Assembly: GCF_014850975.1 (NCBI RefSeq)
Contig: NZ_JACXST010000001.1
Coordinates: forward strand, 496,001-560,000
Direction of reading: 5' to 3'
DNA from: Methylomonas fluvii
Lineage (GTDB): Bacteria > Pseudomonadota > Gammaproteobacteria > Methylococcales > Methylomonadaceae
Length of the DNA stretch: 64,000 nt
Shown here: positions 39,332-48,052 of the stretch, piece after piece
Position numbering within the stretch: position 1 is the first letter of the stretch
Layout of the letters: each line of letters begins with the position of its first letter
Made by a program: the position numbers and the translations under genes
The notes under the pieces: model-generated
What the model was told of the DNA's origin: nothing
What the model saw: the letters and a program-made list of their open reading frames with translations, nothing else
The model's database searches: none

Positions 39332-41067
39332 CACGATTCCAGGTAGTAGATGATGTCGTTCAAGCGTTCGACCGGCTCCTTCAAACCGGCCTCGTCGTCG
39401 CTCTCCAGACAAGTCGAAATGGTTTCGATCAAATCGACCATGTCTTCCTTGTCTTCGGCGGAAACGGTTTCGAACAAGGCTTCCGCCTTCTTGATGACTT
39501 GCCGCGCGGCGGCCACGGCCGAGCTGTCGGCGGTCCGCCCGGCTTGTTCGGCCGAATCGCCGAACAAGCCGTCGATACGCTGTTTGGCGCTGCTCAGTTC
39601 GCCGCTATCGAAGCGGGAAATCGCGTTGTTGATGGTGATGGCTTTTTCCTTGCCGGAGGCTTTTTCCCTCGCCGAGACATGCAAGATGCCGTTCAAATCC
39701 AGATCCAGCGTCAAGGTGATGATGTTGCCGGCCGGCACGTCCAACAAGCCTTCGACCAAAAATTCGCCGATTTCGACGTTGTTCAACGCATCCGGGTCCT
39801 CGCCTTGAAAAATCCGCACGTTCACTTCGCGTTGATTGTCGGTAAAGGTTTCAAAAGCTTCGGACTTGCGCACCGGCAACACGCTATTTTTATGCACGAT
39901 AGGTATGTATTGATACGGATAGGGCATGCCGTCCAGATAACCGACCGCGCAAGTGCCGAAGGTATAGGGCGTCACGTCGACCAAGACTGTGCCGATGTCC
40001 TCGCCGTTGATCATTGCCGCCTGCATCGCCGCGCCCATCGCCACGCACAAGTCGGGATCGACTTCGCCGTGCGGTTCGAAACCGAATTCCTCGAACAGCC
40101 GCTCGCGGATGCAAGGCGTGCGCGTCGAGCCGCCGACCAGGATGATTTCGTCGATGTCCGAGGCGATCAGCTTGGCGCCTTTTAGCGCAATGTGGGTGGC
40201 GTCCAGCGTGGCATTGATGTGGTCGGCGATCAGATCTTCGTATTCCGAACGCGCCAACTCCAGCGTCAAATGCAGCGGCGTGCCTTGGCGCTCCAGCAAA
40301 TATTCTTCCTCTATCGTCGCATAGGGTTCGTCGGACAAGACCAATTTTGCTTGTTCCGCCGCCCTTACGATCCGCGCCATCGCCTTGCCGTGCGGCTCGA
40401 CTTCGATGCCGAATTGCTGACGAATATGCGCCAAAATCCGCTCGACGATCAGTTGATCGAAATCGTCGCCGCCCAGATGATTGTCGCCATGGCTGGCCAG
40501 CACCTCGACGACGCCGCTCTGCACATTGACCACCGATACATCGAAGGTGCCGCCGCCCAAGTCGTAGACCAGCATACGCTTGGCATCGAGCTGGCCGGCG
40601 CCGTAAACCAACGCGGCGGCGGTCGGCTCGTTAATCATCCGCACCACCTCCAGCCCGGCGATTTCGCCGGCTTCGCGGGTCGCCTGGCGCTGAGCATCGG
40701 AAAAATAGGCCGGCACGGTAATCACCGCCTTGGCTATAGACCGGCCGACATAGGCTTCGGCAATCGCCTTCAAACGCTTCAGAATGATCGCGGAAATTTC
40801 CTGCGGCGTGTAAGCCTGACCGGCCATCGTGACTCGGGTATCCTGACCCATCAAGCGCTTGATCGACTTGACGGTGCGCTCCGGGTAAATCAGATATTGG
40901 TTGCGGGCGCTGGCGCCGACCAGAATCTCGCCGTTATCGTCCAGCCCGACGAAAGACGGCAAAATCTTGTGACCGTTGTCGGCGATCACGGTGACTTTGC
41001 CGTTTTCGACGATGGCGACTTCGGAGTTGGTGGTCCCTAGATCGATGCCGATGATGATGTCGTTCAT
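39331..41067 (-). CDS. Hsp70-family chaperone (non-DnaK paralogue)
   Basis: The 578-residue protein has the complete Hsp70 ATPase: GIDLGTTNSEVAIVENG, VITVPAYFSDAQRQATREAG, VYDLGGGTFDVSVV and ILVGGSTRTPCIRE. A substrate-binding domain (VLPVRKSEAFETFTDNQ, LDLNGILHVSAREKASG) and a short helical lid follow. It is about 60 residues shorter than DnaK and lacks the DnaK-type acidic tail. It sits in an operon with its own J-domain protein, a GrpE-like factor, a TPR protein and a zinc-ribbon protein, so it is probably a specialised chaperone set and not the housekeeping one. Confidence 0.92.
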   Translation of the reverse strand: MNDIIIGIDLGTTNSEVAIVENGKVTVIADNGHKILPSFVGLDDNGEILVGASARNQYLIYPERTVKSIKRLMGQDTRVTMAGQAYTPQEISAIILKRLKAIAEAYVGRSIAKAVITVPAYFSDAQRQATREAGEIAGLEVVRMINEPTAAALVYGAGQLDAKRMLVYDLGGGTFDVSVVNVQSGVVEVLASHGDNHLGGDDFDQLIVERILAHIRQQFGIEVEPHGKAMARIVRAAEQAKLVLSDEPYATIEEEYLLERQGTPLHLTLELARSEYEDLIADHINATLDATHIALKGAKLIASDIDEIILVGGSTRTPCIRERLFEEFGFEPHGEVDPDLCVAMGAAMQAAMINGEDIGTVLVDVTPYTFGTCAVGYLDGMPYPYQYIPIVHKNSVLPVRKSEAFETFTDNQREVNVRIFQGEDPDALNNVEIGEFLVEGLLDVPAGNIITLTLDLDLNGILHVSAREKASGKEKAITINNAISRFDSGELSSAKQRIDGLFGDSAEQAGRTADSSAVAAARQVIKKAEALFETVSAEDKEDMVDLIETISTCLESDDEAGLKEPVERLNDIIYYLES

Positions 41068-41084
41068 GTGTATTCCCTGAATGC

Positions 41085-41735
41085 TTAAAGTTTATTGACC
41101 TTGACTTCCGCCAAGCGCAGCACTTGGTCTTCCATTAAAAAGCCCTTGCGCAGTTCTTCCAACACAACGGCGTTTGCCTGAGTGGGATCGTTACCGATGG
41201 CGAGGGTCGTCATGGTCCGCGCGTCGAAGGGCCGGCCGACGCAATCGATGGCAAACACCCGCCGGCGTTGCAGCATTTGTTCCAAGCGCTTCAGCGTGAT
41301 TTCCTGGCCTTCGCCAACGCTGGCGATGAAGCGCACGTCCTGCGGTTTGGAATGCCGGAACAAGCCATCGACCGGCCGATACTGTCGCACGGCCCGGTAG
41401 CCGGCATCGAGCCGGTCGTAAATATCCAGCCACTCCAGCAGCAGCGCTCGTTCGTCCTCGCGACGTTGTAGTTGCAGGCGTTCGTTGGCTTTTGCCAATT
41501 CGTCCGCCAGGGCTTGATTATCGGCTTTCAGCGCGGCGACCGCATCACTCAAGCTATCCAGCGTGGCTTTAAATTGCCGCGACTCGGCTTTGACCTCGGT
41601 TTTCAACCCGGCCAAATCGCTGAATAAAGCGGTCAAATCCGGTTGGTCGATTGCGGTCAGATGGGCGAAATCGGTTTCCTGTAGATAGTGCTGCAAGGCT
41701 GTCAGCAATTCGTCTTGCGGGGTGTCTGTGGTCAT
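41085..41735 (-). CDS. GrpE-like nucleotide exchange factor
   Basis: The 216-residue protein has a long N-terminal coiled coil (about 40-105, LKTEVKAESRQFKATLDSL onward). A C-terminal domain ends in VVLEELRKGFLMEDQVLRLAEVKVNK, which matches the GrpE signature (GYxxxdrvLRpAxVxV). It is divergent in the middle compared with housekeeping GrpE. It overlaps the J-domain gene by four bases and precedes the Hsp70 gene by 17 bases. Confidence 0.82.
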   Translation of the reverse strand: MTTDTPQDELLTALQHYLQETDFAHLTAIDQPDLTALFSDLAGLKTEVKAESRQFKATLDSLSDAVAALKADNQALADELAKANERLQLQRREDERALLLEWLDIYDRLDAGYRAVRQYRPVDGLFRHSKPQDVRFIASVGEGQEITLKRLEQMLQRRRVFAIDCVGRPFDARTMTTLAIGNDPTQANAVVLEELRKGFLMEDQVLRLAEVKVNKL

Positions 41736-42067
41736 GATGGCGTTTTAGTCAATTGAGCGAGCGATTTTTCGATGGACAGCGTGCTCAACAGTTTTAAGAA
41801 GTCGTCCGCGGCCATCGGCTCGCTGGCGCCCTGTTGACCAAACGCTTGCGCCAACAACGCGTCGAATTCGATGTGGGGCATAGCAAACAAAGCGTGGCGC
41901 AGCCGGCTGTCTTGGTCCTTGATCGCTTCGAAAGCCTCTTGAATTTGCCGAAAGCGCGCGGGGTCGCGGTCGGGCGGATTGTCCTTGACCCGCTGCAAAT
42001 AGGCTTGTTTGATGTCGGCGTCGCTAGCCTGTTCGGGCACGCCCAGAATGTCATACGGTGAAATCAT
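41732..42067 (-). CDS. J-domain protein with altered HPD motif
   Basis: The 111-residue protein is a J domain (SPYDILGVPEQASDADIKQAY, then FRQIQEAFEAIKD) with a helical tail. The catalytic HPD tripeptide is replaced by PPD in KDNPPDRDPARF. ATG 42067 is used; a GTG two codons upstream abuts the previous stop and is also possible. It would deliver substrates to the neighbouring Hsp70, but whether it can trigger ATP hydrolysis without the histidine is open. Confidence 0.8.
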   Translation of the reverse strand: MISPYDILGVPEQASDADIKQAYLQRVKDNPPDRDPARFRQIQEAFEAIKDQDSRLRHALFAMPHIEFDALLAQAFGQQGASEPMAADDFLKLLSTLSIEKSLAQLTKTPS

Positions 42068-42073
42068 AAGCAC

Positions 42074-44569
42074 TTAATTGAAAGGCAGCGAATACTGCGG
42101 AGAATCGTGGTTGAAGCGGGCAATGATGTCGTCGAAACCGACGCCGATCTCGAGTTTCAGTTCCTCGGCGGCGGCGAATACCGTCACACACCATAAGAAG
42201 TCTTGATTCATGAACAAAATCGCCAGGTTTTGCTCATCGCGGCCGTTGCCGTATTGACGCATGATGTTGGCGACGAACTGTTCGGGACCGCGCTTGCGCA
42301 CCAACTCCTCGATTTTCTTTTCAATGCGCGCGAACACGGCATCCGGAATGTGGCCGAACAAATCTTCAATCGGATCGTCGCTGATGGGCGGCTGGTCGAA
42401 GTCGTCCGCTTCATCCTCCATCGGCAAATACTCGGGTCCGCCTCTAGCCCGTTCGAGCAGGCGTGCGATCAATCCGGCGGTCCTGTTGTCGCTATCCGCC
42501 CGCGCCTCCGCCGAAGCAATTTCCAAGCGGCATAAGCTCATGAAGTCCAAGTGGCTGGCATCGCCCTGGCATTCGGCCAGCGTCCGGTAATACATCAAGG
42601 CCGGCGTGTGTCGGCGGGCCTGAGCCGTTTTGGCGCAGTGCTTCAATAGCTCGAAATGACCGATGCTTTCCAAAGCTTGGCACCAGGCGAGCAACAGCGT
42701 TTCATGGTCCAGCAGCCATTCCACCGACTTCTTCAGCGGCGCTTTGACTTTGTCCAGGGCTTTCAGGATCAGGCTGTTATCGTCCAATTGCTCGTCGTAA
42801 TCATTCAGCAAGCCGATCAGCCGCTGCAATTGCGGGGCGGACAGCAGATAGTCCTTAAACGCCGGCAGCGCGCGGCTAATTCCCTGTGTCGGCAGTTCCA
42901 ACAGACCAGCTTCGATTTGCGCCTGCACATGCATATTGACTGGATCGTCGTACAGGCTTGCCAGCGTATCGGCGATGCGTTGCAAGCCCTGAGCCTTGTC
43001 CTCGGCCTGCCACAGATAAAAACCGCGCAACAACTCGGCTTGGCGGCGCAGGCTTTTATCGATGGTCAATTGTTCCGCCGCTTGAATTTCCTTTTCCACC
43101 AAATGAAATTTTTCGGCTTTCACCAAGCGGCGGGCGTGGGCCATGTGATTGGCAAACAATAGCTGTTTAGCCAAGGTATTGACCGGGTCTATCTGCAACA
43201 AGGCTTTGGCGTAGGCCGCGGCCTTTTTGAAGGCTTTTCTGGCGGCGGCGGATTTGGCTGCCCGCACCAGTAAATCGGTATCGCTGGGAAAACGTTGCAA
43301 GCCGCGTTCCAACCAGTGTTCGTACTGAGCCATATTTGGCCGCTGTTCCTGGTAAATCGTTAGCAGCTTCAGATAGCTTTGCCGGTCGTCAGGGTCGTAT
43401 TCCAAGCTGTCGGCCAACAACGCCGCCGCTTCGGCGGAATAAGCCTTGTCGGCCATACGCCTGAGGATCAAGGCAATTTTGCGGTCGTTGGCCGGCCGGT
43501 CTTGTTTCAGAATATCGATGCAGCGTTGCCAAAAAAAACCGGCGTCGTAAGCGTTTTCGGCTTGTTCGTGCAACAAGGCCTGCAAGCGGTTTTCCTCGAA
43601 CGGGTCCTTGCTGGCGAAGTGTTTGAAGTAGTCTTTTTCGCCGCCCGGATACTCGGCCAACGCGCCCAGACAATAGGCTTGCGCGGCGTCGTTGCCGAAT
43701 ACATCCCGATATTGCAAAACGAGATTGAAGCGGGTCTTGGCGTCGAGCTGACCGTTGAGTTTGACCAGCGCTTCCAATAACTGGCTTTGGCGGGCGTTGA
43801 GACCTTTGGCCTGGGCAACGATGCGGCGTTGATTGTGTTCCAAATTCGACAGACTGGCTAAGAAGTCCGCGCCGGATTGACGGTAAGCCAAGCAGGCCTT
43901 AGCCAGCGGTTGATAAGGTGATTCGTCGGGGATTTTGGCTAGCATGGCCGGTGCTTGCTCGAAATCCGCGCCCTCCAGTAGCTGAACTTTCAGCAGGGTG
44001 CGCAGATCGCGAAACGCCGAACGGAACGGCAATGGTTTCAAGGCATGCTCGCAGCCCTCGCGCTCGCCGTTACGATAGGCCGCCAGCGCTTGGCTGGCCC
44101 ATTGCCAATGCTTGAGCAATGCGGAATCCTGGGGCAAATGCGGCAACAGCTCCGTGGCCCCGGAGACCAACAGCGCTCCCAAATAAACCGCAAGCGCCGG
44201 AAGCTCTTCGTCCAACTGCCGCGCGTCAAATCCATCCAATATGGCGTAGGCCTTCCGCTCGTTTTTGCCAGCCAACAGCCACAACTGGTAAACATCTTGC
44301 ATTTGCAGCGGCGATTGCGCGTTAGCGGCGTAATTTTCCCAAAGCACGCAGGCTTCCTTGAACATGGCCTTGGCCGCCATGCCCCTGGCCCGCTGCAGAT
44401 AGCAATCGGCCAGATAACGCTTGGTCTCGGCATCGCCAGATTGTTTTAATAACTCCTTGAACAGATCGCTCGCTTCCTTGTAGCGCCCGGCGGCATAGTG
44501 CGCCTGCGCTTTTTCCGGCAACGACGATTCCGAGAGCCCGGCAGAAATTTTTTGGATGATTTTTTTCAT
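42074..44569 (-). CDS. Large TPR-type helical protein, first gene of the Hsp70 module
   Basis: The 831-residue soluble protein is almost wholly helical, with TPR-like pairs (AQAHYAAGRYKEASDLFKEL, AKAMFKEACVLWENY and many more) and an acidic stretch near residue 745 (MEDEADDFDQPP). No signal peptide or membrane segment. It is followed immediately by the J-domain gene, so it belongs to the chaperone operon; a role as client-binding scaffold is an inference. Confidence 0.75.
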   Translation of the reverse strand: MKKIIQKISAGLSESSLPEKAQAHYAAGRYKEASDLFKELLKQSGDAETKRYLADCYLQRARGMAAKAMFKEACVLWENYAANAQSPLQMQDVYQLWLLAGKNERKAYAILDGFDARQLDEELPALAVYLGALLVSGATELLPHLPQDSALLKHWQWASQALAAYRNGEREGCEHALKPLPFRSAFRDLRTLLKVQLLEGADFEQAPAMLAKIPDESPYQPLAKACLAYRQSGADFLASLSNLEHNQRRIVAQAKGLNARQSQLLEALVKLNGQLDAKTRFNLVLQYRDVFGNDAAQAYCLGALAEYPGGEKDYFKHFASKDPFEENRLQALLHEQAENAYDAGFFWQRCIDILKQDRPANDRKIALILRRMADKAYSAEAAALLADSLEYDPDDRQSYLKLLTIYQEQRPNMAQYEHWLERGLQRFPSDTDLLVRAAKSAAARKAFKKAAAYAKALLQIDPVNTLAKQLLFANHMAHARRLVKAEKFHLVEKEIQAAEQLTIDKSLRRQAELLRGFYLWQAEDKAQGLQRIADTLASLYDDPVNMHVQAQIEAGLLELPTQGISRALPAFKDYLLSAPQLQRLIGLLNDYDEQLDDNSLILKALDKVKAPLKKSVEWLLDHETLLLAWCQALESIGHFELLKHCAKTAQARRHTPALMYYRTLAECQGDASHLDFMSLCRLEIASAEARADSDNRTAGLIARLLERARGGPEYLPMEDEADDFDQPPISDDPIEDLFGHIPDAVFARIEKKIEELVRKRGPEQFVANIMRQYGNGRDEQNLAILFMNQDFLWCVTVFAAAEELKLEIGVGFDDIIARFNHDSPQYSLPFN

Positions 44570-44604
44570 GGCTGTTTCGACATTAGTCCTTCCTGGAAAA
44601 GGGC

Positions 44605-44610
44605 ATTATA
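44605..44610 (-). promoter_or_regulatory. Possible -10 element of the Hsp70-module operon
   Basis: A perfect TATAAT on the minus strand lies 36 bases before the TPR-gene start, giving a short leader. No good -35 is visible, and no heat-shock sigma-32 type promoter was recognised. Confidence 0.3.
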
Positions 44611-44836
44611 AAACAGCGAGGGGGATAGGTGGCCGGTTATGCTTTTGTGTCTGGACTTCGATAAGCGTTTCTTTGATTGGCTACTCGCGAACGAGCAAAA
44701 TCGACCCTTTGCAGACACCAGTACTATGCGCTTTATTGTCGGCAGTAGAATACATACCTGTCGTTAAAGGTAACAATAGTGCTTGATTACAAGACTTGAC
44801 CCCGTTTTCGCGCTGGGTCCGGTTGGTTAATAATTA

Positions 44837-45756
44837 TCAGGGAACCCTCTGCACTCTCTGATCAATCTTGTTACCTGAATCTCGACAAACTGAAATAGAT
44901 GGTTTGGTGTTCTTCTGTACAGAGTTCTTCATGTTAGTAATCACCAATTCTTTTTCGGTTTTAGGTATCTTAGACATATACCTAAAACTCTGATGAATCT
45001 GTTGGAAATTGGCATAAAGCAATTCTATAAACTCATCTTTGTCGTAACTTAGAAGCCAAGGAAAATCTGCTTCATTCAAGACATCGGCCAATCTTTTGTG
45101 ATCAACTGTTTTGTAATGAAATCTATAAAGTTGGGAGCCCTGTTTAAAATATGGGGGGTCAATATAATAAAAACATTCTTTAGTGTTTTTAGCGTTAAAC
45201 TTATTTAAAAACGATAACGCATCACCAAACGTAATAAAAATACGTTCTTTTAGCTGCGCAATATTTTTAATCCGAGAAACGATGTCTTTTTTTATAAAGC
45301 GGCAATCAATTTTATATTGCGAGCTTTGGCTTCTACCGCCAATAGGTCCGCTATGTAAAACTCCAGAAAAATTTGTTCTATTTAAAAAAATACAAGCTAA
45401 TGCCAATTCGACAACACGATCTTCGTCAGGCTGATCGTGTTTAAGAAGCTCTCTAAAATAATGCCATGAATCAATATTAACGCTGACGCCCTCTATTTTA
45501 GAAACCAGAGCATCCGTGTGATTAAAAACAGCTTTCCAAAAAGAATAAATAAGGGAGGGGGCTCTTTCGATCAAAGTTGCTTTACTAACAACCTCATTTG
45601 CTACGAGAGAAAGTGAAACAATAGCACTTCCTGCATACGGCTCTACTATTTCTTTTTTCTGTAAGTTATAAGTTTTAATGAAGTCTAAAACAACATTTAG
45701 AAACGTTGTCTCATTTCCAGAATACCGCGGTGGACTTAGTGTTTGTTCCTAAGCAT
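44837..45756 (-). pseudogene. D12-class adenine DNA methyltransferase with apparent 5' frameshift
   Basis: The frame 45748-44837 encodes about 303 residues with D12 motifs: PPRYSGNET near the N-terminus, the cofactor motif IVEPYAGSAIVSLSL and the catalytic YIDPPYFKQG. It should methylate adenine N6. The frame has no ATG, GTG or TTG before these motifs and is closed by the TAG of the upstream gene. An ATG at 45756 lies one frame away; one extra A in the AAA at 45742-45744 would give MLRNKTLSPPRYSGNE and an eight-base overlap with the upstream gene. So this is a one-base deletion, a phase-variable tract or a sequencing error. AT-rich. Confidence 0.8.
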
Positions 45757-46768
45757 AGACACAAGCGTCGCGAAATTTTTCGATTACATCATTCACCCAT
45801 GCGCTGATTACGTCTATGTCATCTAACCTTTCAATAACTAAGTTATTATTGCATCGGCCAATTTCTAAACCCGCTTTTGCAAGTAGTGGAATTCGATATC
45901 TATAAAATAAGCTCCCAAAGCGTCTAGTTAGTACTGATATTCTATCTTGCAGCGTTTCTTTGTTGGTTGGAACAATGTTAAAAGGAATAAACATAGCAGG
46001 TATTGATCTGCTTGCAGGAGGTATTTCGAACCAATTTGCATGGAAAGCATCAATAGCCCCCGTTATGCTTTTATCAGGCCAATTATTTCCAGATGCAACT
46101 TGCCCTAATATATAGTAAGTTCCAGGAGCATTATCTTGTCTAGGGCGCCAAGCTATAATGTCGATTTCCTCATCTTTAGGATTAATAGATACACCAGGGA
46201 TAGGTTCATTTCTTACCTTGCCATCGGAAAACTTTTGGTAAACGGCTGTAAGCTTAGGTAAGAAGCTAGAATGGTCTGGGCGAGGAAAGCCAAAAGAATA
46301 AGAATGCCCTTGAACTTCACCTGCCGCCGCCCAAGTGGAGCATGCTTGAAATAAATCCCTTACTTGATTATTAATAGAAAAAAAAGAGTCATCATCGAAT
46401 ATGGCTCTATTATTTGCGTTAGAGATAAACAAACAGAATATGTATATGACAGAACCTTCATTTAACGTATGTTTATTGAAAACAAGCTCTTCATCATTAT
46501 CGCTAAATATAAAGGGGTAACAATCTCCCAGGCAATCCATTCTTTCCCGAGCAGTTTGATAAATCTTTTCTAGAAATTCATCGTCTTCGGAGCTTGAAGA
46601 TGCCTGAAAATCTAGTTTTTCAGTATTTCTACGCTTATCCCACATTCTGGATAGTTCGCTAAACATTGCCACGTGAAATTCGGACGATAAAGCGTACAGT
46701 TCAAGCCAATCGCAAATTTCTTGGACATCGCTATCCAGAGGCAGCATCGCCAGCGGTGTTTCAATCAT
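45749..46768 (-). CDS. Unknown protein of the ParB-methyltransferase cassette, possible nuclease
   Basis: I do not recognise a named family in this 339-residue soluble protein. The segment EIDIIAWRPR (Asp203) followed by YYILGQVASGNNW (Gln223) resembles the D...(E/Q)xK core of PD-(D/E)XK nucleases, with the lysine not conserved in place. Aromatic and acidic patches (FDDDSFFSINNQVRDLF) lie before it. It starts 17 bases after the ParB-like gene and overlaps the likely methyltransferase start. The context suggests the effector of a modification-linked defence cassette (inference). AT-rich. Confidence 0.6.
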   Translation of the reverse strand: MIETPLAMLPLDSDVQEICDWLELYALSSEFHVAMFSELSRMWDKRRNTEKLDFQASSSSEDDEFLEKIYQTARERMDCLGDCYPFIFSDNDEELVFNKHTLNEGSVIYIFCLFISNANNRAIFDDDSFFSINNQVRDLFQACSTWAAAGEVQGHSYSFGFPRPDHSSFLPKLTAVYQKFSDGKVRNEPIPGVSINPKDEEIDIIAWRPRQDNAPGTYYILGQVASGNNWPDKSITGAIDAFHANWFEIPPASRSIPAMFIPFNIVPTNKETLQDRISVLTRRFGSLFYRYRIPLLAKAGLEIGRCNNNLVIERLDDIDVISAWVNDVIEKFRDACVYA

Positions 46769-46785
46769 GGCATCCTTTTCCAGGA

Positions 46786-47913
46786 TTATTTATTTTCTGA
46801 TTTACCATGCTTACGTAGCATAGTCATTAATAATGTTTCTGATTTTTCAACCAGTTCTGTAGCAACTGATAGCAAAGAAGATGAACCATCGTATTTTGCA
46901 AGCAAGGCAATTGACGCATCAATTTTAAGGCTTGCCTGAACCAATGCTTCACTGAATACCGCCCCTCCGTCACGGACTTCATTGTGAGCTGTTTTAAGAT
47001 CCGCACCACCTCTGATTTTTTCTAAGGCAACAGGATGAACCAATATTTCACCCAAGTTTTTTAGGTCTGGATTTTGGCTCTTGATCAGGGAGGGTTCGTC
47101 GTCTTTCTTTGAGCCGTAGAGATACGTTAAAACTTCTTTAAGTTGCGAGATTTTTTTCTGATTTACCGGTTGTTCATCCGGTGCTTGGTTCCAACCTTTA
47201 GCTAATCCCAGAAACTCTTGGTATTCTTTTCGTCCCAATGCTGTGTAAAGATGAGAGAACGCGAACCGGCCTCGATTGTAACGATCTTTAATTTCAAACA
47301 AGCGTTCGTTTTCCGCTTGCTCCAAGACTAAGACCGCGCCAATATAAGCGCGAATAGTGTCGTTATCATCGCCTAGTTGTCTGGTAATGGACTCTATAGT
47401 TAATCCATTGCTTTTATCTTTTTTATACCAGTCGGCAACGAAACGAGCCTTGGCATAGGCATCCCAACGATAAGGCCCTACGATATGTTTAAAACCTATA
47501 AACGCCTGCGCATCAACTTTTTCTTGCACTCGCCAGACGCTGACATGCATGATGGAATCAAGTACTTTTTGTGAAATAGTGGCGGGTAGTGAAACCTTAC
47601 AGTCCCTAGCTAATTCGCGATCTTTAATCAGTTTGATCGCCGCGAGGCGTCTATTGCCTTCCAAGACGGTAAAACGGCCATCTGTTTTAGCCAATACAAT
47701 CAAGGGTTCAAGATTAAAATAACCGTTGTTACAGATAGACTGAATCAGTTCGTCCAATGCCGCAATATCACGCAGCGAACAAATCATGTTTTTTTCGTCA
47801 TGTGTAGACAGATTGTCGCCAGTCGTTAGGCGCGGATTTTCGTAATCGAAATCCAACAACGATGTTGGGCAATCTGGAGTTGCCTCGCCTATTTTTGCTT
47901 GAAATTCTGACAC
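46786..47913 (-). CDS. ParB/Srx-like protein of the methyltransferase cassette
   Basis: The 375-residue protein has an N-terminal ParB-like nuclease-fold domain: IQSICNNGYFNLEPLIVL, then FTVLEGNRRLAAIKLI with the GNRR motif near residues 86-89. A central helical part with an HTH-like ITRQLGDDNDTIRAYIGAV and a helical C-terminus follow. It is not the chromosomal ParB, which is at 25686-26534. Such domains occur in DNA-modification and defence gene sets, where they can bind nucleotides or DNA. Start taken as GTG 47913. First gene of the leftward cassette. Confidence 0.75.
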   Translation of the reverse strand: MSEFQAKIGEATPDCPTSLLDFDYENPRLTTGDNLSTHDEKNMICSLRDIAALDELIQSICNNGYFNLEPLIVLAKTDGRFTVLEGNRRLAAIKLIKDRELARDCKVSLPATISQKVLDSIMHVSVWRVQEKVDAQAFIGFKHIVGPYRWDAYAKARFVADWYKKDKSNGLTIESITRQLGDDNDTIRAYIGAVLVLEQAENERLFEIKDRYNRGRFAFSHLYTALGRKEYQEFLGLAKGWNQAPDEQPVNQKKISQLKEVLTYLYGSKKDDEPSLIKSQNPDLKNLGEILVHPVALEKIRGGADLKTAHNEVRDGGAVFSEALVQASLKIDASIALLAKYDGSSSLLSVATELVEKSETLLMTMLRKHGKSENK

Positions 47914-48052
47914 CTTGATAGACCTATTTTAGAACGAAGCCGGCTCAACTTAGCCATGCGGTTATCCTGTAAAATACTTATTACATTCCGCTTTAACAAT
48001 AAGAATTGTAACGTATCTGCCCTCCAAAAGACATGGTAGGGCCGTAGGATGC

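Noticed and set aside
45749-45751. Programmed read-through of TAG joining the unknown protein and the methyltransferase
   Set aside because: The frame is continuous, but an ATG eight bases upstream plus one missing A gives a far more ordinary explanation with a typical D12 N-terminus.
45735-45756. Programmed -1 frameshift in the methyltransferase leader
   Set aside because: The sequence around the A tract does not contain a standard slippery heptamer in the required frame.
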